42,405 bases of DNA from Clostridiales bacterium UBA1758 (GTDB lineage: Bacteria > Bacillota > Clostridia > Oscillospirales > UBA1758): positions 13,183 through 55,587 of the forward strand of contig DCHG01000074.1 of assembly GCA_002315595.1 (NCBI GenBank). Direction: 5' to 3'. The notes under the pieces were generated by a model, which was not told the origin of the DNA, did not search any database, and saw only the letters and a list, made by a program, of their open reading frames with translations. Positions 22,956-31,292 of the stretch are shown piece after piece (position 1 is the first letter of the stretch; each line of letters starts with the position of its first letter). Both the position numbers and the translations under genes were made by a program.

Positions 22956-23978
22956 ATGTTGATTCCCATATTTAATACGATCATTACGCGTCCGTTTGGA
23001 TTTGTCATGCTCTATATGTACAAATTCTTCGGAAACTACGGTGTGGCAATTCTTTTCTTTACGATTTTGACTAAAATGCTTCTGCTTCCGCTTCAATGGA
23101 AAAGCAAAAAAAGCATGGCGGGTATGCAAAGAATTGCACCGAAACTTGCCGCACTTGAAAAAAAATACAAAGACAACAAACAGAAGTATTCGATGGAAGC
23201 GTCGAAACTTTATAAGCAGGAAGGCGTCAGTATGTTTGGCGGTTGCCTGCCGCTGCTTCTGATGTTCCCGATCATGATCGGTCTTTATACCGTCATCCGT
23301 GAGCCGCTTGTCTACATCGTTGGTCTTTCCGGCGATCAACTCAAAATCCTTGCCGCGAGAGTCATTGAGTTTACCAATGAAACCGGCGGGGATTCCGCGG
23401 TCAATGCCCTGACCTTTACAGTGGATAATGTTTCGAGATTTCAGGCCGCACTTGCGTCCAACATCAATGTCTTTTTTGACCGTCTTCTCACCATTACTCC
23501 CGAAGAGGCGGAAGTCGTTGCAAAGACCATCGGTTCCACCGCCGAAGCCGTCATGGAAAATCAGACCGTCATTGCCGAGAAACTGATGACCATCAATTTC
23601 AATTTCTTCGGTCTTGATCTATCCCAAACGCCGACATTCAGTTTTAATCTCCCGGTTTACGGTATTTCATGGCTTTGGATGATCCCGCTTCTTTCCGGTC
23701 TTACCGGTTACGGAATGCAATGGGTATCCAAACGCTACAATCCGCAGGTGAACACCAAGCAGGATCAACAGAACTCGATGGAAATGATGACCAAGATCAT
23801 GCCTCTCTTCTCCGTGTATATCGCGTTCATCGTTCCTGCCGGTCTCGGTCTTTACTGGATCTATTCCAACCTCTTCTCGGCGGCACAGGAGCCTTTGCTC
23901 AATAAGTTGCTGATCAAGAAAGGACTTCTTCCGAAAAAGGACGAACCCATTGAAGTTAAAGCGGAAATCAAAGAATAA
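22956..23978 (+). CDS. yidC: Membrane protein insertase YidC/OxaA (SpoIIIJ type)
   Basis: This insertase places proteins into the cytoplasmic membrane. The 340-residue protein lacks the large periplasmic domain of Gram-negative YidC. The first core helix carries a lysine (K40, in FFTILTKMLLLPL) where SpoIIIJ has the groove arginine, followed by the coiled-coil C1 loop (SKKSMAGMQRIAPKLAALEK) and MFGGCLPLLLMFPIMIGLY. An extra loop (about residues 125-205) separates the core helices, longer than in Bacillus. The start is uncertain: AAAGG touches the ATG at 22956 directly, so TTG at 22959 or a later codon might be used. A basic tail follows the last helix. Confidence 0.95.
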   Translation: MLIPIFNTIITRPFGFVMLYMYKFFGNYGVAILFFTILTKMLLLPLQWKSKKSMAGMQRIAPKLAALEKKYKDNKQKYSMEASKLYKQEGVSMFGGCLPLLLMFPIMIGLYTVIREPLVYIVGLSGDQLKILAARVIEFTNETGGDSAVNALTFTVDNVSRFQAALASNINVFFDRLLTITPEEAEVVAKTIGSTAEAVMENQTVIAEKLMTINFNFFGLDLSQTPTFSFNLPVYGISWLWMIPLLSGLTGYGMQWVSKRYNPQVNTKQDQQNSMEMMTKIMPLFSVYIAFIVPAGLGLYWIYSNLFSAAQEPLLNKLLIKKGLLPKKDEPIEVKAEIKE

Positions 23979-23992
23979 AAGGAGCCGATCAT

Positions 23993-24661
23993 ATGACCAA
24001 ATCCATTGAAACTACCGGTCGCACGATTGATGTCGCCGTTGCCGCCGCACTTGAACAACTCGGCGGAATCGACAGAGATCTTGTCACTGTTGAAGTTCTT
24101 GAAAAGCCGAAGTCCGGTTTTCTCGGAATCGGCAACACCGACGCAAAGATCCGCGTCACCTATACGCCCGATAAAAAGAGCCAAGCCGTTGAATTCATCG
24201 AAGGCTTGCTTGAAAGAATGGGCAACGATGCAGAGATTGAATCTTCCTTCGACGGCGAAGGAAATATCAATATCGAACTGCACGGCGAAAACATGGGTAC
24301 CATCATCGGACGCCGTGGAGATACGCTTGATGCGATTTCCCATTTGACCAATCTCGTCGTTAATAAGGACGAAGAGAAGCATGTCCGTGTTCTCATTGAT
24401 ACCGAAAACTATCGTAAGAAGCGTGAGGAATCCCTCAGCCGCCTTGCAAACAAGACCGCCTCTCAGGCTGTCAAGTTCCGCAAAAACATCACTCTTGAAC
24501 CGATGAATGCGTATGAACGCCATGTCATTCATACCGCTTTGCAAGAATGGCGTGATGTCACCACCGGCTCCGTAGGTGTTGAACCGAACAGAGCCGTCGT
24601 CGTCTACTACTCTCCGAAGCGCAGACAGGGCCAGCGTCCTGTCGCTTCCGACAAAGAGTAA
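23993..24661 (+). CDS. khpB: RNA-binding protein KhpB (Jag)
   Basis: KhpB/Jag binds RNA and affects cell elongation and division; it is encoded with SpoIIIJ. The 222 residues contain the Jag_N domain (1-50, with KPKSGFLGIGNTDAKI), a KH domain with GRRG at 106-109 (IIGRRGDTLDAI), and an R3H domain (R176 and H180 in YERHVIH). AAAGGAG is upstream. It follows yidC by 14 bases. The usual next genes mnmE, mnmG and rsmG are missing here. Confidence 0.95.
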   Translation: MTKSIETTGRTIDVAVAAALEQLGGIDRDLVTVEVLEKPKSGFLGIGNTDAKIRVTYTPDKKSQAVEFIEGLLERMGNDAEIESSFDGEGNINIELHGENMGTIIGRRGDTLDAISHLTNLVVNKDEEKHVRVLIDTENYRKKREESLSRLANKTASQAVKFRKNITLEPMNAYERHVIHTALQEWRDVTTGSVGVEPNRAVVVYYSPKRRQGQRPVASDKE

Positions 24662-24669
24662 AAAACAAA

Positions 24670-24702
24670 AAACTTCCCCGGTGTAAACCGGGGAAGTTCT
24701 TT
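24670..24702 (+). terminator. Terminator after khpB
   Basis: An 11-bp perfect stem AACTTCCCCGG/CCGGGGAAGTT with a six-base loop, followed by CTTTATCC. The T tract is weak, and the ribosome-binding site of the MATE gene follows within about 10 bases, so some read-through is plausible. Confidence 0.75.
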
Positions 24703-24722
24703 ATCCGGAGGATCCTGTTTTC

Positions 24723-26081
24723 ATGGAATTACGAAGCAAAGAGGAACGCAGACAATTTTATAAGATCGTATTTGCCCTTGTTCTGCCGATGGCTCTTCAA
24801 AATATCATCAACGCGGGCAAGAACACTGCCGATATTTTTATGCTTGGCTTTATTGGCGAAGACGCACTTGCGGGTGCTTCTCTTGCCAACCAACTTCAAT
24901 TCATTATGTCGCTTGTGTTTTTCGGCGTTATGTCCGGTGCGTCCGTCATTACGGCACAGTATTGGGGTGCGGGTGATGTCAAAACGATTGAAAAGGTCTT
25001 CGGCATTGCATTGCGGATAGTATTGATTGCGGCGACGATTTTTACCGCAATTGCCCTGATCATCCCGGAAAAAGTCATGTGGCTGTATTCCAAGGAAACG
25101 CCCGTCATAAAAGAGGGTGTGACCTATATGCGGATTGTGGGCTGTTCGTATCTCATTATGGCGTTTACGACGGTTTATCTCGGCTTAATTCGCAGTATCG
25201 AGCGTGTTGTGATCTCCATGGTCGTCTATGCGACCTCATTTGTGATCAATCTGGGATTGAACGCGATACTGATCTTCGGTCTGTTCGGATTTCCGAAAAT
25301 GGGCGTTGCGGGTGCAGCAATCGCCACCGTTATCAGCCGTGTGATTGAACTTGTCATTGTCGTCATCTATGCAAAACGCGGAAATCCCGTTTTTAAGTTC
25401 CGCTTTAAGAGTATTTTTGAGTCCGATCCGATTTTAATGCACGATTTTTGGCATTTTTCCGTGCCGGTAATGCTCAATGAGTTGATTTGGGGTGCGGGAA
25501 GTTCAATGACGGCAATGGTTATTAGCAACCTCGGTGCTGCTGCTGCGGCAGCAAATTCCGTGGCGCAGGTCGCCCGTGAACTCGCACAGGTCGTATCGTT
25601 CGGTCTCGCGGGTGCGGCGGCGGTTCTCATCGGAAAAGAAATGGGACGCAACGAATTTGAGCGCGCAAGGGTTTATGCGAAGCGTTTCATCGTCATCACG
25701 CTGATCTTTTCGGCGTTCGGCTCATTGCTGATACTTGCCGCAAGACCGATCTGTTTGAGTGTTCTTGAATTGAGCGAAGCGGCGAAAGCGGATCTTTCGA
25801 TTATGATGTTCATTATGATGTATTTTGTCATTGCACAGGCGTATAATACCACGATGATCGTTGGAATTTTCCGTTCGGGCGGCGACACCAGATTTGGTCT
25901 TGTCATTGATGTTTCCGGGCTTTGGTGTGTGGCGATCCCACTTGGCGCGCTGGCGGCGTTTGTCTTCAAATGGGATGTCAGATATGTTTATTTGCTTGTC
26001 ACCTGCGATGAGATCGTCAAGTTACCGATTTGTACGGTTCGCTATCTCAGCGGCAAATGGCAGCGAAATATTGTAAGATAA
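24723..26081 (+). CDS. MATE-family efflux transporter
   Basis: A 452-residue membrane protein with about 12 hydrophobic helices in two similar halves. The start (FALVLPMALQNIINAGKNTADIF) and the segment GFIGEDALAGASLANQLQFI are typical of the NorM/DinF-type multidrug and toxin extrusion family, as is SGASVITAQYWGAGD. It would exchange cations for drugs or metabolites; the substrate is unknown. It sits between the khpB terminator and the RNase P RNA gene, in the position where mnmE is usual. Confidence 0.92.
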   Translation: MELRSKEERRQFYKIVFALVLPMALQNIINAGKNTADIFMLGFIGEDALAGASLANQLQFIMSLVFFGVMSGASVITAQYWGAGDVKTIEKVFGIALRIVLIAATIFTAIALIIPEKVMWLYSKETPVIKEGVTYMRIVGCSYLIMAFTTVYLGLIRSIERVVISMVVYATSFVINLGLNAILIFGLFGFPKMGVAGAAIATVISRVIELVIVVIYAKRGNPVFKFRFKSIFESDPILMHDFWHFSVPVMLNELIWGAGSSMTAMVISNLGAAAAAANSVAQVARELAQVVSFGLAGAAAVLIGKEMGRNEFERARVYAKRFIVITLIFSAFGSLLILAARPICLSVLELSEAAKADLSIMMFIMMYFVIAQAYNTTMIVGIFRSGGDTRFGLVIDVSGLWCVAIPLGALAAFVFKWDVRYVYLLVTCDEIVKLPICTVRYLSGKWQRNIVR

Positions 26082-26084
26082 TGC

Positions 26085-26113
26085 TTGAAAAAGTGGAAAA
26101 GGTAGAGTATAAT
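26085..26113 (+). promoter_or_regulatory. rnpB promoter with overlapping palindrome
   Basis: TTGAAA (26085-26090), 17 bases, perfect TATAAT (26108-26113). The -10 is centred in a perfect inverted repeat GTAGAGTAT-A-ATACTCTAC (26102-26120). Transcription would start close to 26120. Confidence 0.85.
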
Positions 26114-26120
26114 ACTCTAC

Positions 26121-26468
26121 GCGAGTAAGCCAGACAGTCGCGTGACCTGATCCCGAAAGGGTGGTCATGAGGAAAGTCCGAGCTCCGACGGGCAAGGATA
26201 GTGGGTAACGCCCACCGAAGGCGACTTCAGGAAAAGTGCAACAGAGATATACCGCCTCGGCAACGGGGTAAGGGTGGAAAGGCGAGGTAAGAGCTCACCG
26301 ATCGGCTGGGAACAGTTCGATCCTGTAAACTCTATCCGGAGCAACACCGCAGGGGGAACAGAAAGACCGGCCCGGTCGTTCCCGAGAAGGTGGCTTGAGC
26401 CGCAGAGCAATCTGCGGTCGAGATAGATGACTGTCAAATACAGAACTCGGCTTACAGACTTGCTCGTG
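26121..26468 (+). ncRNA. rnpB: RNase P RNA (type A-like)
   Basis: This is the catalytic RNA of RNase P, which matures tRNA 5' ends. The universally conserved blocks are present: GAGGAAAGTCCGAGCTCC near the 5' end, GGGTAACGCCCACCGAAGG, and ACAGAACTCGGCTTACAG near the 3' end. The ends pair as helix P1 (CGAGTAAG at 26122-26129 with CTTGCTCG at 26459-26466). The GAGCTCC context and overall length (about 350 bases) fit type A, found in Clostridia, rather than the Bacillus type B. Confidence 0.96.
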
Positions 26469-26474
26469 ATATAT

Positions 26475-26508
26475 GAAAACCTCATCCGTATAGGATGAGG
26501 TTTTCTCT
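26475..26508 (+). terminator. rnpB terminator, also usable by the converging dnaX operon
   Basis: GAAAACCTCATCC pairs perfectly with GGATGAGGTTTTC around GTATA, followed by TCTTTATATTT. Its A-rich left arm makes it a fair terminator on the minus strand too, where it follows the GyrI-like gene. Confidence 0.88.
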
Positions 26509-27141
26509 TTATATTTCTTTGATCGGGTGACGAATGACGGTCTTCATTTTTTCGGGCGCAACTTTTCTTGCGTCGGAAAGATAGATCTCATGATGCAGGC
26601 GACCGTCGGAAAAGTCGTTTTCGTACCCGTTTTTTGCCAAAAATTCATCCATCAGCGCACAGGTTGCAGGCTCGTTGTCAAAGGGGCCAACGTGCATGAT
26701 CTGTACGCAGAGACCTTCGTCAATGGTTAGAAATTCGACCGCCGAAAAGGCGGTCTTTTTCTTTTCCGTGGCGGTTTGGATCGCCCAGTCAAAATCTTTT
26801 TTCGTCACAAAATCGGGCAGACGAATGACGGAGATCCACTGAAAAGTCGATTTGTCGGTATAATCAATGCCGTCGATGCCGTCCTGCCACCAAAAACCTT
26901 CAAGTGGAGGAACGACATATTCAAAATAACCGTCGATTTTATAATCGGTTTTATAACTCATTTTCAAGGTAAATGCAATGCCAAAAAGTAAATTTATTGC
27001 ATTTTTATACTCTCCGTCTTTGCTGTTCGGATCACCCTTGCCACGCACGGCGATGTAATTTGCCTTCGGAACGATAACAATTTCGGGCTTGTTTTTCGGC
27101 ATATAAAATTCTTTGAATTCTTTTTTGAAATCGAAAGCCAT
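26509..27141 (-). CDS. GyrI-like small-molecule-binding domain protein
   Basis: A 210-residue soluble protein resembling the GyrI-like/SbmC family: an N-terminal IVIVPKANYIAVRGKGDPNS block, an aromatic-rich middle (PPLEGFWWQDGIDG), and a C-terminal half with VQIMHVGPFDNEPATCALMD and HHEIYLSDARKVAPEKMKT. GyrI proteins bind small molecules; E. coli GyrI inhibits gyrase, but most Firmicute members are of unknown role. GAGGTG lies before the ATG. It lies 21 bases after recR, so it is co-transcribed with dnaX-ybaB-recR. Confidence 0.85.
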   Translation of the reverse strand: MAFDFKKEFKEFYMPKNKPEIVIVPKANYIAVRGKGDPNSKDGEYKNAINLLFGIAFTLKMSYKTDYKIDGYFEYVVPPLEGFWWQDGIDGIDYTDKSTFQWISVIRLPDFVTKKDFDWAIQTATEKKKTAFSAVEFLTIDEGLCVQIMHVGPFDNEPATCALMDEFLAKNGYENDFSDGRLHHEIYLSDARKVAPEKMKTVIRHPIKEI

Positions 27142-27162
27142 AGTAACACCTCAAAAACAACG

Positions 27163-27759
27163 TTACATCGGAGTCCTGCCCGCAAGGGAACGGATAATTG
27201 TCACACCGTCGGCGAATTCAAGATGTCCGCCGACCGGGATGCCGTAGGCAAGTCGCGTTACCTTTACGCCAAGCGGTGCAAGCAGACGCGAAATATACAT
27301 CGCGGTCGCTTCGCCTTCCGCGTCGGGATTGGTCGCCATAATGACTTCCTTGACACTTCCGTCAATGCGTTTGACCAATTCGCGGATGCGAAGTTCGTCC
27401 GGACCAATGCCATTGATCGGTGAGATCGTGCCGTGCAGGACATGGTACAACCCCTTATATTCCCGCGTGCGCTCAAAGGCAAGCACATCACGCGGATCGG
27501 CGACGACACAGATCGTCGTTCGATCACGCGTCGGATTGGCGCAGATCGGACAGATCTCGGTATCGGTCAGATTTTGGCAGTGTTTGCAGAAACCGATCGT
27601 CTTTTTTGCTTCCAGGATCGCATCCGAGAAGGCGTGTGCATCTTCATCCGGCAATGAGATCACGTGAAACGCGAGTCGTTGCGCGGTTTTTGATCCGATG
27701 CCCGGAAGACGTGCAAACTGTTCGATCAAGCGCTCGAGAGGCGCAGCAAAAAAGTTCAT
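27163..27759 (-). CDS. recR: Recombination mediator RecR
   Basis: RecR forms ring-shaped tetramers and with RecO and RecF loads RecA on gapped DNA. The 198-residue protein has a helix-hairpin-helix (FARLPGIGSKTAQRLAFH), a zinc finger with C58, C61, C70 and C73, a TOPRIM domain (TICVVADPRDVLAFER), and the C-terminal GVKVTRLAYGIPVGGHLEFA motif. It starts one base after the ybaB stop codon. dnaX-ybaB-recR is a classic conserved cluster. Confidence 0.97.
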   Translation of the reverse strand: MNFFAAPLERLIEQFARLPGIGSKTAQRLAFHVISLPDEDAHAFSDAILEAKKTIGFCKHCQNLTDTEICPICANPTRDRTTICVVADPRDVLAFERTREYKGLYHVLHGTISPINGIGPDELRIRELVKRIDGSVKEVIMATNPDAEGEATAMYISRLLAPLGVKVTRLAYGIPVGGHLEFADGVTIIRSLAGRTPM

Positions 27760-27760
27760 T

Positions 27761-28102
27761 TTAGAAAAGTCCCGGAATGTTCAGTCCGCCGGTGAATTTT
27801 TTCATTTCGGTTTCGGCGGTTTCGTCGGCTTTTTTGACGGCGGCGTTGACAGCGGCGATAATCATATCGGAAAGCATGGTCAGATCCTCGGTATCAACGG
27901 CTTCCGGTGCAATATCGAGCGCGACAAGTTCGTGTTTTCCGTTGATTTTCGCGGTAATGGCACCGCCGCCTGCGGTGGCTTCGTATTCTGCGACGGAAAG
28001 GGCCTCCTGCGCGGCGATCATATTTTCCTGCATTTTCTGAGCCTGACGGATCATATTCATATTCATTCCGCCACCCATATTACCAAATCTTTGCTGTTTC
28101 AT
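27761..28102 (-). CDS. YbaB/EbfC nucleoid-associated protein
   Basis: A 113-residue protein with Met- and Gly-rich start (MGGGMNMNMIRQAQKMQENM) followed by the YbaB fold: VAEYEATAGGGAITAKING, LDIAPEAVD, and a helical end. YbaB/EbfC dimers bind DNA with little sequence preference. It lies between dnaX and recR, as in most bacteria. Confidence 0.95.
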   Translation of the reverse strand: MKQQRFGNMGGGMNMNMIRQAQKMQENMIAAQEALSVAEYEATAGGGAITAKINGKHELVALDIAPEAVDTEDLTMLSDMIIAAVNAAVKKADETAETEMKKFTGGLNIPGLF

Positions 28103-28123
28103 AAAATATTCCTCTTTTCGGAT

Positions 28124-29728
28124 TTATTTAGTGATGATTTCTATTTTCCCGGAGAGCGATTTCAAATGATCCGCAAGCGGATCGGTATGAACCGTGTCAT
28201 CCGTATTCGTGATTAAAATATTCGTTCCTTCGCCAAGCACGGATTGCGCGACCTTGTGCAACAGATCCGAATTTTCCTGCGTGTGAAGTGTCGCATATGC
28301 GCCGGGGTTGGTGGCGATGATTTTCAGCGTCGAGCCGTTCCACGAATGGGCGGCACTGAACAAAAACGACGAAAGCATCGGATTTGCCGCTTTTCGGACG
28401 GCGGATACGAATTGCGCCCAAACACCGGGCGACAGATTGTCACCGTTGTCGGCGGGCGCCGCGGTTTCGGTGTTCGGCGTGGGAGTTTCCGCAACGGGCT
28501 TCGCCTGAGGCTTTTCGGTTTTTGATTTGCTTGCGGTTGCGGGAGTCGATTCCGTAGGACGGATACCTTTGGCAACGGCGGCTTCGAGCCGGTCGATTCT
28601 TGCGATCAGTGCGGAATTGTCACCGCATTCTCCGACGGAAACTGTTGAAGTTGGACAACAAAGCCGCATAATACAGTATTCCGCTTCCGTGCGCGGACGC
28701 GGGTTAAATGCCATTCTTGCGCCGCTTTCACCGAGGATTGCAAGCATATCAAGCAATCTTTGCGCACTGAAATTTGCGGAAAGCGTTTTCAGATCGTCAA
28801 CAGAGAATGCGGGATATGCCGCACCAAGCGGTGATCCCGTCGAAGCAAAGACCGCAAGGTCACGCATGGCACCGGAAAGTTCGTTGATGACGGAACTTGC
28901 ATCGCGCCCGGTGCTATATGCGTCGGAAAATGCGGCAAGCGCATCGGCAGCATTTCCGCATCCAATTGCGGAAATGATCTTTCTCATCGTTTCCCCACCG
29001 GCGAGCCCGCAGACATCCAACACGGTTTCGGGGGTAACGCCGTCGGTCGAGGAGGTCGCGCACTGTTCAAAGATCGAAAGCGCGTCTCTCATTCCTCCGT
29101 CGGCAAGACGGGCGATATATTCAGCGGCGGTGCGATCGGTTTTAATTCCTTCCGACGCGGAAACACGCATCAGTTGCCCCGTGAGATCATCTTCGCTCAT
29201 TCGTCGAAACGAAAATCGCTGACAACGGGAAGCGACAGTGGCGGGAACTTTGTTCGGTTCAGTGGTGGCAAGGACGAAAAGCACGTGTGCGGGAGGCTCT
29301 TCGAGGATCTTTAACAGGGCGTTGAACGCCGAGGTCGAAAACATATGGATTTCGTCGATAATATAGACGCGGTATTTGACACTTGCGGGCGAATAAAACG
29401 CTTCCTCTTTCAGGTCGCGGACGCCGTCAACGCCGGTTTGCGATGCGGCATCGATTTCAAGAACATCGAGGATCGAACCGTCGGTAATTCCGCGGCAGGA
29501 TGCACATTCGTTGCAGGGATCGCCGTTGATCGGATGTTCGCAGTTGACGGCCTTTGCAAGGATCTTTGCACAAGTCGTTTTGCCGGTACCGCGGGAGCCC
29601 GAAAAAAGGTACGCATGCGAAAAACGCCCGGAGGCGACCTGCGCTCTGAGCGTATCGGTGATATGTGACTGACCCACAACTTCACTGAAAGATTGCGGGC
29701 GCCATTTTCTGTAAAGTGCCTGATACAT
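28124..29728 (-). CDS. dnaX: DNA polymerase III subunits gamma and tau
   Basis: DnaX is the motor of the clamp loader. The 534-residue protein has Walker A GSRGTGKT (44-51), a zinc finger (C63, C72, C75, C78), Walker B DEIHMF and the sensor-like LLKILEEPPAHVLFVLATTE, and the SRC-type motif ASRCQRFSF. A Pro/Ala/Thr-rich linker (about residues 385-425) leads to a tau-type C-terminal domain, so full-length tau is encoded; I saw no clear frameshift signal. The gene follows the SRP RNA gene by about 30 bases. Confidence 0.96.
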   Translation of the reverse strand: MYQALYRKWRPQSFSEVVGQSHITDTLRAQVASGRFSHAYLFSGSRGTGKTTCAKILAKAVNCEHPINGDPCNECASCRGITDGSILDVLEIDAASQTGVDGVRDLKEEAFYSPASVKYRVYIIDEIHMFSTSAFNALLKILEEPPAHVLFVLATTEPNKVPATVASRCQRFSFRRMSEDDLTGQLMRVSASEGIKTDRTAAEYIARLADGGMRDALSIFEQCATSSTDGVTPETVLDVCGLAGGETMRKIISAIGCGNAADALAAFSDAYSTGRDASSVINELSGAMRDLAVFASTGSPLGAAYPAFSVDDLKTLSANFSAQRLLDMLAILGESGARMAFNPRPRTEAEYCIMRLCCPTSTVSVGECGDNSALIARIDRLEAAVAKGIRPTESTPATASKSKTEKPQAKPVAETPTPNTETAAPADNGDNLSPGVWAQFVSAVRKAANPMLSSFLFSAAHSWNGSTLKIIATNPGAYATLHTQENSDLLHKVAQSVLGEGTNILITNTDDTVHTDPLADHLKSLSGKIEIITK

Positions 29729-29743
29729 GAACGATCACCCTAC

Positions 29744-29758
29744 GAAAAAAAATAAAAA
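29744..29758 (-). terminator. U-rich 3' end of the SRP RNA
   Basis: The closing helix of the SRP RNA is followed on the minus strand by TTTTTATTTTTTTT. The helix plus this run acts as a terminator, but the dnaX start is only about 16 bases further, so some transcripts must continue into dnaX or start elsewhere. Confidence 0.75.
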
Positions 29759-30052
29759 CAGACATAGGTAAGGCCGCACAACCCGCGTCGAAACGAAAAT
29801 ACCACCGTAACATTGGCGGCCGGCTCCCGACCGGCGTTCCGGCGGCACACATGAAATCCCCCTTAGTGCTGCTTGGTTCCCCACCTGACACGGTTCGAGG
29901 GCACATGTTGCGCCGGTCCGATCGTTCATAACTGCCCTTCAATGTCCTAAATGACAGCTTCGCCCCTCTGTCGGGCGATCACCCCTGCTGGAGCGGATTG
30001 CAGGTACAAGGCACCGCTGACTCCCCGGTCAGTGCGACCTTGCCAATGTCTG
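29759..30052 (-). ncRNA. scr: Large-type signal recognition particle RNA (scRNA)
   Basis: This is the SRP RNA that, with Ffh, targets nascent membrane and secreted proteins. The ends pair as a long helix (GACATTGGCAAGGTCGCAC at the 5' end with GTGCGGCCTTACCTATGTC at the 3' end). Helix 8 shows the canonical asymmetric loop GTCAGG/AGCAGC capped by a GGAA tetraloop. The 5' part (GGTGCCTTGTACC, GCAGGGGTG) forms the Alu domain, so it is the Bacillus-like form, about 294 bases. The location just before dnaX is conserved in Firmicutes. Confidence 0.93.
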
Positions 30053-30065
30053 TTTCATACAGTAT

Positions 30066-30095
30066 ATTGTACCACATTTAAGGTGGTTTACGCAA
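30066..30095 (-). promoter_or_regulatory. SRP RNA promoter
   Basis: Minus-strand TTGCGT (30090-30095), 18 bases, then TACAAT (30066-30071), placing the start of transcription a few bases before the SRP RNA 5' helix. Confidence 0.75.
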
Positions 30096-30166
30096 GATTT
30101 ATTTCTGAAAAAGTGACGCGATCTTTTCTACGGGCATAGATTGAAACAGATGAAAGGAGAAGGCGT

Positions 30167-31243
30167 ATGAAAAACAGTGAAAATTTGCGGTTTTTTCTCG
30201 GTGCAAACTCGCCGGACGGTTTTTATTCGCGCTATGACTCGCTGATCGACCGGGCGGGCGACAATCGGGTTTTTATTATCAAAGGAAGTGCGGGATGCGG
30301 GAAGTCGACATTTATGCGTCGTGTGGAACGCCGAGTTTTGGAACACGGCGGCGTTGCCGAGGAGATCCTTTGCTCGTCGGATCCCGATTCGCTCGATGGC
30401 GTGATTTTCCCGGAACTCGGCGTGGCATTGGTCGACGGAACCGCACCCCATGTTGTCGAGCCGATTTATCCCGGTGTCGTCGACCGCTATGTCAATTTGG
30501 GGGATTTTTGGGATCCCGCAGGTATCGAAACCGAAAAAGAGCATATCGTGAAGTTGGTCGATTCGCTCCGTGACGGCTATGCCGTGACCTATCGCCTGCT
30601 TCACGCCGCAAAACAACTTTCCGACGAGGTGTACCATATCGGATTGGGTGCGGTCGATCTTGAAAAACTCGCCCGCCGTGCCCGCGGTATCGCATCCCGC
30701 GAGATCCGAAAAAAGGGATCGGGTGGAATTCACCGCGACCGCTTTTTGACGGGAATATCCAATCAGGGCATTCAAACGCTTTGGGGTAGCGTGGACGCCA
30801 TTTGCGACCGCGTGATCGGCGTTGAGGATGAATTCGGACTGTCTCATTTCTTCCTCTCCCCCATTGCCACCGCCGCAAGATCGGCGGACTATGCCTGCAT
30901 TTTCTGCTATGATCCGCAATATCCCGCAAGCAAACTTTCTCACCTGCTCATCCCCGAACTGCGACTCGGTTTCGTCAGTTTTGACAAGGACGAAAAAGTG
31001 CCGTTACAACTTTCGCGGAAAGTTCATCTTTCATCGTGTATTGACCGAGAAAAACGATTGCAGAAGCAAAAGAAGTTTCGATTTTGCAAACGAACAAGGT
31101 CGGAGATCCTTTCACAGGCGGTGGATAATTTGAAGGCGACGAAGCAGTTGCACGACGAATTGGAAAAATGTTATTCTCCGCATATGGATTTTGAAGGCGT
31201 GAATAAACGCGCCGATGCTTTGGCAGAATATATTCTGAGATAA
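30167..31243 (+). CDS. P-loop ATPase, PRK06851-like, function unknown
   Basis: A 358-residue protein with a clear Walker A, IIKGSAGCGKST (about residues 37-48), preceded by RFFLGANSPDGFYSRYDSLI. This opening resembles the PRK06851 group of uncharacterised Firmicute ATPases, which start with a similar N-T/S-x-x-GF-Y segment. A VDGTAPHVVEPIYPGVVD block and a C-terminal lysine/arginine-rich helical part ending with LHDELEKCYSPHMDFEGVNK are visible. The substrate and pathway are unknown. The start has GAAAGGAG upstream. It diverges from the SRP RNA gene and ends at a shared terminator. Confidence 0.75.
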   Translation: MKNSENLRFFLGANSPDGFYSRYDSLIDRAGDNRVFIIKGSAGCGKSTFMRRVERRVLEHGGVAEEILCSSDPDSLDGVIFPELGVALVDGTAPHVVEPIYPGVVDRYVNLGDFWDPAGIETEKEHIVKLVDSLRDGYAVTYRLLHAAKQLSDEVYHIGLGAVDLEKLARRARGIASREIRKKGSGGIHRDRFLTGISNQGIQTLWGSVDAICDRVIGVEDEFGLSHFFLSPIATAARSADYACIFCYDPQYPASKLSHLLIPELRLGFVSFDKDEKVPLQLSRKVHLSSCIDREKRLQKQKKFRFCKRTRSEILSQAVDNLKATKQLHDELEKCYSPHMDFEGVNKRADALAEYILR

Positions 31244-31245
31244 AA

Positions 31246-31281
31246 AGACCTCGCCGATGGGCATCCAGCGGCGAGGTTTTC
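31246..31281. terminator. Bidirectional terminator between the ATPase and MFS genes
   Basis: ACCTCGCCG (31248-31256) pairs with CGGCGAGGT (31269-31277). The plus side has GGTTTTCAT and the minus side has GGTCTTTTTA, so it can end both converging transcripts, immediately after the ATPase stop codon. Confidence 0.85.
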
Positions 31282-31292
31282 ATAGATTGTAT

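Noticed and set aside
27658..27674. CACGTGAAAC in recR resembling parS
   Set aside because: Only one half-site matches the consensus (about 11 of 16 positions); the other half is unrelated.
28124..29728. Programmed frameshift in dnaX producing gamma
   Set aside because: No A-rich slippery heptamer with a downstream stem was seen at the expected place.
29682..29942. Small open frames across the SRP RNA region
   Set aside because: They overlap conserved SRP RNA helices, lack ribosome-binding sites and match no protein family.
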